Assembly: GCA_002315375.1 (NCBI GenBank)
Contig: DCHR01000036.1
Coordinates: 65,953-129,952, forward strand
DNA: 64,000 bases
Origin: Treponema sp. UBA1747
GTDB taxonomy: Bacteria > Spirochaetota > Spirochaetia > Treponematales > Treponemataceae
Reading direction: 5' to 3'
Shown here: piece by piece, positions 61,285 to 64,000 of the stretch
How positions within the stretch are numbered: position 1 is the first letter of the stretch
Layout of the letters: every line of letters starts with the position of its first letter
Notes under the pieces: generated by a model
What the model was told of the DNA's origin: nothing
What the model saw: only the letters and a program-made list of their open reading frames with translations
Database searches by the model: none
Translations under genes and position numbers: made by a program

Positions 61285-62625
61285 CTACTCTTCTTCACCT
61301 AATTTCCGGTAAAGAGTTTTTCTGCCGATTTTAAGCACTTCGGCACATTTTGTCCGGTTACCACCGCAGGCAGCGAGAGTTTCATTGATAATAATCATTT
61401 CTGCCTCATCCATGGAAGTTCCAACCGGAATACAGATATTCTGACCGCCGGAACTTTTCTGAAGGTAATCAGGTAAATCTGCAAGCTTGATGGTATCTGA
61501 AAGACTCATTGCAACACAACCTTCAACAACATTCTGGAGCTGGCGGATGTTTCCAGGCCACGAATATCCGGTAAGTGCACTTTTAGCTTTAGCATCGAAA
61601 CCTTTGACAGTTTTTCCGTTTTCTTCATTAAATCTGCCGAGGAAAGCAGATATAAGGAGAGGAATATCTTCCTTACGTTCTCTGAGAGGCGGAACTTCTA
61701 CCGAAACAACATTAAGACGGTAATAAAGATCTTCCCTGAAACGTCCTTCCTTTACTTCTTCTTCAAGGTTCTTGTTTGTGGCGGCAATGATTCTAACATC
61801 AACGTCGATTGTTTTTTCTCCACCTACTCTTTCAAACTGACGGTTCTGAATTACACGCAGAAGTTTAACCTGAACTGACTGGCTTATTTCGCCTATTTCA
61901 TCCAGGAAAATTGTTCCGCCGTGAGCCAGTTCAAAACGACCTTTCTGAAGCCTGTCGGCTCCGGTAAAAGCACCCTCTTCATGACCAAACAGTTCACTTT
62001 CAAGAAGACTTTCAGAAAGAGCTGCGCAGTGTACTTTAACAAGCGGTTTATCTTTTCTTGGGGAAAGTCTGTGAATAGCTTCGGCAACGCCTTCTTTACC
62101 GACACCACTTTCTCCTGTAATAAGGACAGTTGCTTTACTTCCCGCAACCCGGTTTATTTTCTCAAGGACATTTTTTAACGCCGGGCTTTTTCCGATTATT
62201 TCCGAAGTTCCACGGACTCTTTCCAGAGTATTCTGAAGTTCGGTTTTCTGAAGCTTAAGTTCCCGGCCTTCCAGAGCATTTTTTACGATTTTATTCAGGT
62301 GATCCAGATCCAGAGGTTTTGTAAGGAAGTCATAGGCCCCCATTTTAATGGCTTTGGTAGCATCATCAATACTGCCGTGCCCGGTCAGAACAATAACAGG
62401 GATTCCGGGGTTTTCTGTTGTAATATAGCGGACAACTTCTTCACCGGACATTCCGTCCATTCTGAGGTCTGTAATAACAAGATCAATCCCACCTTTTTTT
62501 ACAAGAGAAATTCCCTCTTTTCCGTTAGCTGCCTGTTTTACTTCATAACCTTCCAGTTCAAAGTTATCACAGAGACCTGAACGAATATTTTCTTCATCAT
62601 CAATCGTAAGAATTGTATGTTTCAT
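61285..62625 (-). CDS. NtrC-type sigma-54-dependent response regulator
   Basis: A 446-residue activator. The receiver has 'TILTIDDEENIRSGLCD' and 'LVITDLRMDGMSGEE' (phospho-acceptor Asp). The AAA+ core has Walker A 'ITGESGVGKEGVAEAIH', GAFTGA in 'HEEGAFTGADRLQKG' and 'GGTIFLDEIGE'. The C-terminal Fis-type helix-turn-helix reads 'NRTKCAEVLKIGRKTLYRKL'. Two ATGs exist: GGAGG abuts the first (62631) but is 6 bases from the second (62625), so the second is chosen. It pairs with the kinase gene upstream. Targets are unknown. Confidence 0.94.
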   Translation of the reverse strand: MKHTILTIDDEENIRSGLCDNFELEGYEVKQAANGKEGISLVKKGGIDLVITDLRMDGMSGEEVVRYITTENPGIPVIVLTGHGSIDDATKAIKMGAYDFLTKPLDLDHLNKIVKNALEGRELKLQKTELQNTLERVRGTSEIIGKSPALKNVLEKINRVAGSKATVLITGESGVGKEGVAEAIHRLSPRKDKPLVKVHCAALSESLLESELFGHEEGAFTGADRLQKGRFELAHGGTIFLDEIGEISQSVQVKLLRVIQNRQFERVGGEKTIDVDVRIIAATNKNLEEEVKEGRFREDLYYRLNVVSVEVPPLRERKEDIPLLISAFLGRFNEENGKTVKGFDAKAKSALTGYSWPGNIRQLQNVVEGCVAMSLSDTIKLADLPDYLQKSSGGQNICIPVGTSMDEAEMIIINETLAACGGNRTKCAEVLKIGRKTLYRKLGEEE

Positions 62626-62646
62626 TGACATCCTCCGGAACAGGAC

Positions 62647-63885
62647 TTAGCCCAGTAATTTTGTTTCCACCTGAGGTAAAGGAAGAGAAATAACGAAGTT
62701 GGATCCCTCGCCTTCAACAGACTCAACGTGAATTTCACCTGAAAACTCTTTGATTATTTTATAGCAGGTAGTCATTCCAAGACCTGTGCCATTTGCTTTT
62801 GTTGTGTAATAAGGCTCGAATATCTTTGAAAGGGTTTCAGGACTCATACCGCACCCGTTATCAGTAACAATAAGAAGATATTTTCCGTCCTTAATTCCAT
62901 TGGCGATTCTGAATCTTCCACCCGAAGGAATATCCCCGTTTTTTTCACCATCAGGAAACCGGGATTTTATGGCAGAAAGTGCATTATGAGCCAGATTAAT
63001 CAAAACTTCGCGGAAAAGTTTTTCATCAATAAGAATACGAGCATCCTTTTCAAAAATTTCAACCTCAAAAGAGATTCCGTTTTTGGTGAATTCAGGCTTA
63101 AAGAAATCCGCCACGTTATTGATTATGCTTACAGGATTTTTCAATTCAAGCTTTGCATTAACAGGTCTTACTGCAAAAAGGAAATCCATTACAAGATAAT
63201 TAAGATGTTCAATTTCTTCGTTAACAACATCGATATGATCTTCAACAAATTTTCTTGGAGGAAGTGTATTTTCATTTTCCCGGGCTTTTTCCAGGGCTCT
63301 CTGCACCAGCTGAATATGAATTGAAATTGCACCAAGGGGATTTTTAATTTCATGGGCCATACCTGCGGCCAGATTTGTAAGGCTTGCCAGGTTTTCCATC
63401 CGGTGAAGCAGAACATCCTGATTTCTTCGTTCAGTTATATCCTTCACCGAAATGATAGTCCCGCACAATTCATTTTCCTGAACCAGAGGACTCACATTAA
63501 GGCTCAAAAAACGAATACTACCGCCTTCTGTTGTAACTGTAAATTCTTCAGAAGCATTTGTCGTTTTTTTCTGCGAACAGTTCTCAAGGAATGCAGCAAT
63601 TTCACTTTCACCGATTATTTTCCAGACCGGCGTTTGGTCAGATATTTCTTCATCTGTAAGCGACAAACGGAGAAGCCTTTCAGCGGCACTGTTTGAATGA
63701 AGTAAATTCCAGTCTTCATTTACGATAATCAGACCGGTGGAAAGACTTTCAAAAATAGAACAGAACTCTTCATTTTCAGAAATTAATTCTTCATTTTCCA
63801 GGGAAAGATTTTTAATCAGTCTGAGAAGCTGTTCCTTTGAAAGTTTGTCTGTTTTTTCAGAAACCTTGTTTACAAATCTGCGCAT
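62647..63885 (-). CDS. PAS-domain sensor histidine kinase (NtrB-like)
   Basis: A 412-residue cytoplasmic kinase with no membrane segment. An N-terminal coiled coil (about 15-45) leads to a PAS domain ('GLIIVNEDWNLLHSNSAAER'; 'GTIISVKDITERRNQDVL'). The phospho-acceptor is in 'LAAGMAHEIKNPLGAISIH' and the ATP site in 'LIVTDNGCGMSPETLSKIFE' and 'NGTGLGMTTCYKIIKEF'. It overlaps the preceding gene by 16 bases and is 21 bases from the response regulator start. An NtrB-like nitrogen role is possible, yet the input is unknown. Confidence 0.93.
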   Translation of the reverse strand: MRRFVNKVSEKTDKLSKEQLLRLIKNLSLENEELISENEEFCSIFESLSTGLIIVNEDWNLLHSNSAAERLLRLSLTDEEISDQTPVWKIIGESEIAAFLENCSQKKTTNASEEFTVTTEGGSIRFLSLNVSPLVQENELCGTIISVKDITERRNQDVLLHRMENLASLTNLAAGMAHEIKNPLGAISIHIQLVQRALEKARENENTLPPRKFVEDHIDVVNEEIEHLNYLVMDFLFAVRPVNAKLELKNPVSIINNVADFFKPEFTKNGISFEVEIFEKDARILIDEKLFREVLINLAHNALSAIKSRFPDGEKNGDIPSGGRFRIANGIKDGKYLLIVTDNGCGMSPETLSKIFEPYYTTKANGTGLGMTTCYKIIKEFSGEIHVESVEGEGSNFVISLPLPQVETKLLG

Positions 63886-64000
63886 TTAAAAATATTTCCG
63901 TTTGTCAGATTAAGCTTCAAGAATTCACGGAAAAGATTTTCCAGAGCATTCTGTGGATTCTGATTAAAGCCAGTAACGTTTGTCCAGCATTCAAGACATT
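63870..64000 (-). CDS. Hypothetical protein, C-terminal end only
   Basis: An open frame without stop from the window edge to TAA at 63872-63870, 43 residues visible: 'CLECWTNVTGFNQNPQNALE' then 'NLFREFLKLNLTNGNIFKCA'. It overlaps the kinase start by 16 bases on the same strand, as co-transcribed genes do. I do not recognise the family, and the coding call rests on the frame and its position. Confidence 0.5.
   Translation of the reverse strand, partial: CLECWTNVTGFNQNPQNALENLFREFLKLNLTNGNIFKCADL

Overview
The window looks like chromosome of a free-living or gut/rumen-type spirochaete close to Treponema. Pointers are the low G+C content, many TPR proteins, a bactofilin, an Lnt / HU-family / S20 / L31 neighbourhood, a ChvE-GguA-GguB sugar importer with its own YesM/YesN-type two-component system, chemotaxis and c-di-GMP genes, a sigma-28-like promoter, and anaerobic ferredoxin-linked keto-acid metabolism (IorAB). 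This is inferred from gene content; no database search was possible. Apart from small repeats I see no prophage, transposase, CRISPR array, rRNA or tRNA.

Layout. 1-2.7 kb: glutamine synthetase cut by the left edge, then a YolD-like / Y-family polymerase pair with a two-box operator. 2.7-9.3 kb: a PaaI-like thioesterase and PaaK-like CoA ligase on the minus strand, and IorB/IorA (arylpyruvate to arylacetyl-CoA), with a plus-strand PadR / HAAS / DUF4097 stress cassette between them and a 218-bp inverted-repeat element at 4630-4847. 9.3-12.4 kb: a biotin uptake operon (birA-bioY-bioM-bioN) with a BirA-type palindrome at its head. 12.5-15.1 kb: a DRE-TIM aldolase and a sodium:solute symporter. 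15.2-19.5 kb: thiBPQ behind a TPP riboswitch, with a TatD hydrolase at the end. 19.5-29.7 kb: an exported helical protein, a GT8-acyltransferase fusion, a diguanylate cyclase, three TPR proteins, a phosphoesterase and a ParB-like protein. 29.8-31.8 kb: an orphan leuC-leuD pair. 31.9-41 kb: a sugar-sensing two-component system with three sugar-binding proteins and the gguAB transporter. 41.1-43.8 kb: a YhhN-like membrane protein and a methyl-accepting chemotaxis protein. 43.9-55.2 kb: a long minus-strand housekeeping block (cytidylate kinase, ABC-F, DEAD helicase, Rho, WecA-like transferase, bactofilin, Lnt, HU-like protein, S20, a small zinc-ribbon protein, PlsC, L31). 55.4-57.1 kb: glgC and a small hypothetical gene. 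57.1-64 kb: a 1293-residue Cys-rich repeat lipoprotein and an NtrB/NtrC-type pair.

The most unusual object is the lipoprotein at 57121-61002. It has 25 Cys modules whose spacing copies that of a classical C2H2 zinc finger (C-x2-C/D-x12-C-C). Most of them sit in seven exact 297-bp tandem triads, followed by an Ig-like and a DUF6273-like domain. Other points worth checking are: several genes whose -10 box lies 5-9 nt before the ATG with no Shine-Dalgarno (possible leaderless mRNAs); a repeat-element end that supplies the last codons of the YolD gene; a sigma-28-like promoter on a TPR/coiled-coil gene; a UUG start for S20; and the GT8-PlsC fusion.

The only stretch above 300 bases without a gene is 4529-4968. 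It holds the inverted-repeat element and the padR promoter.
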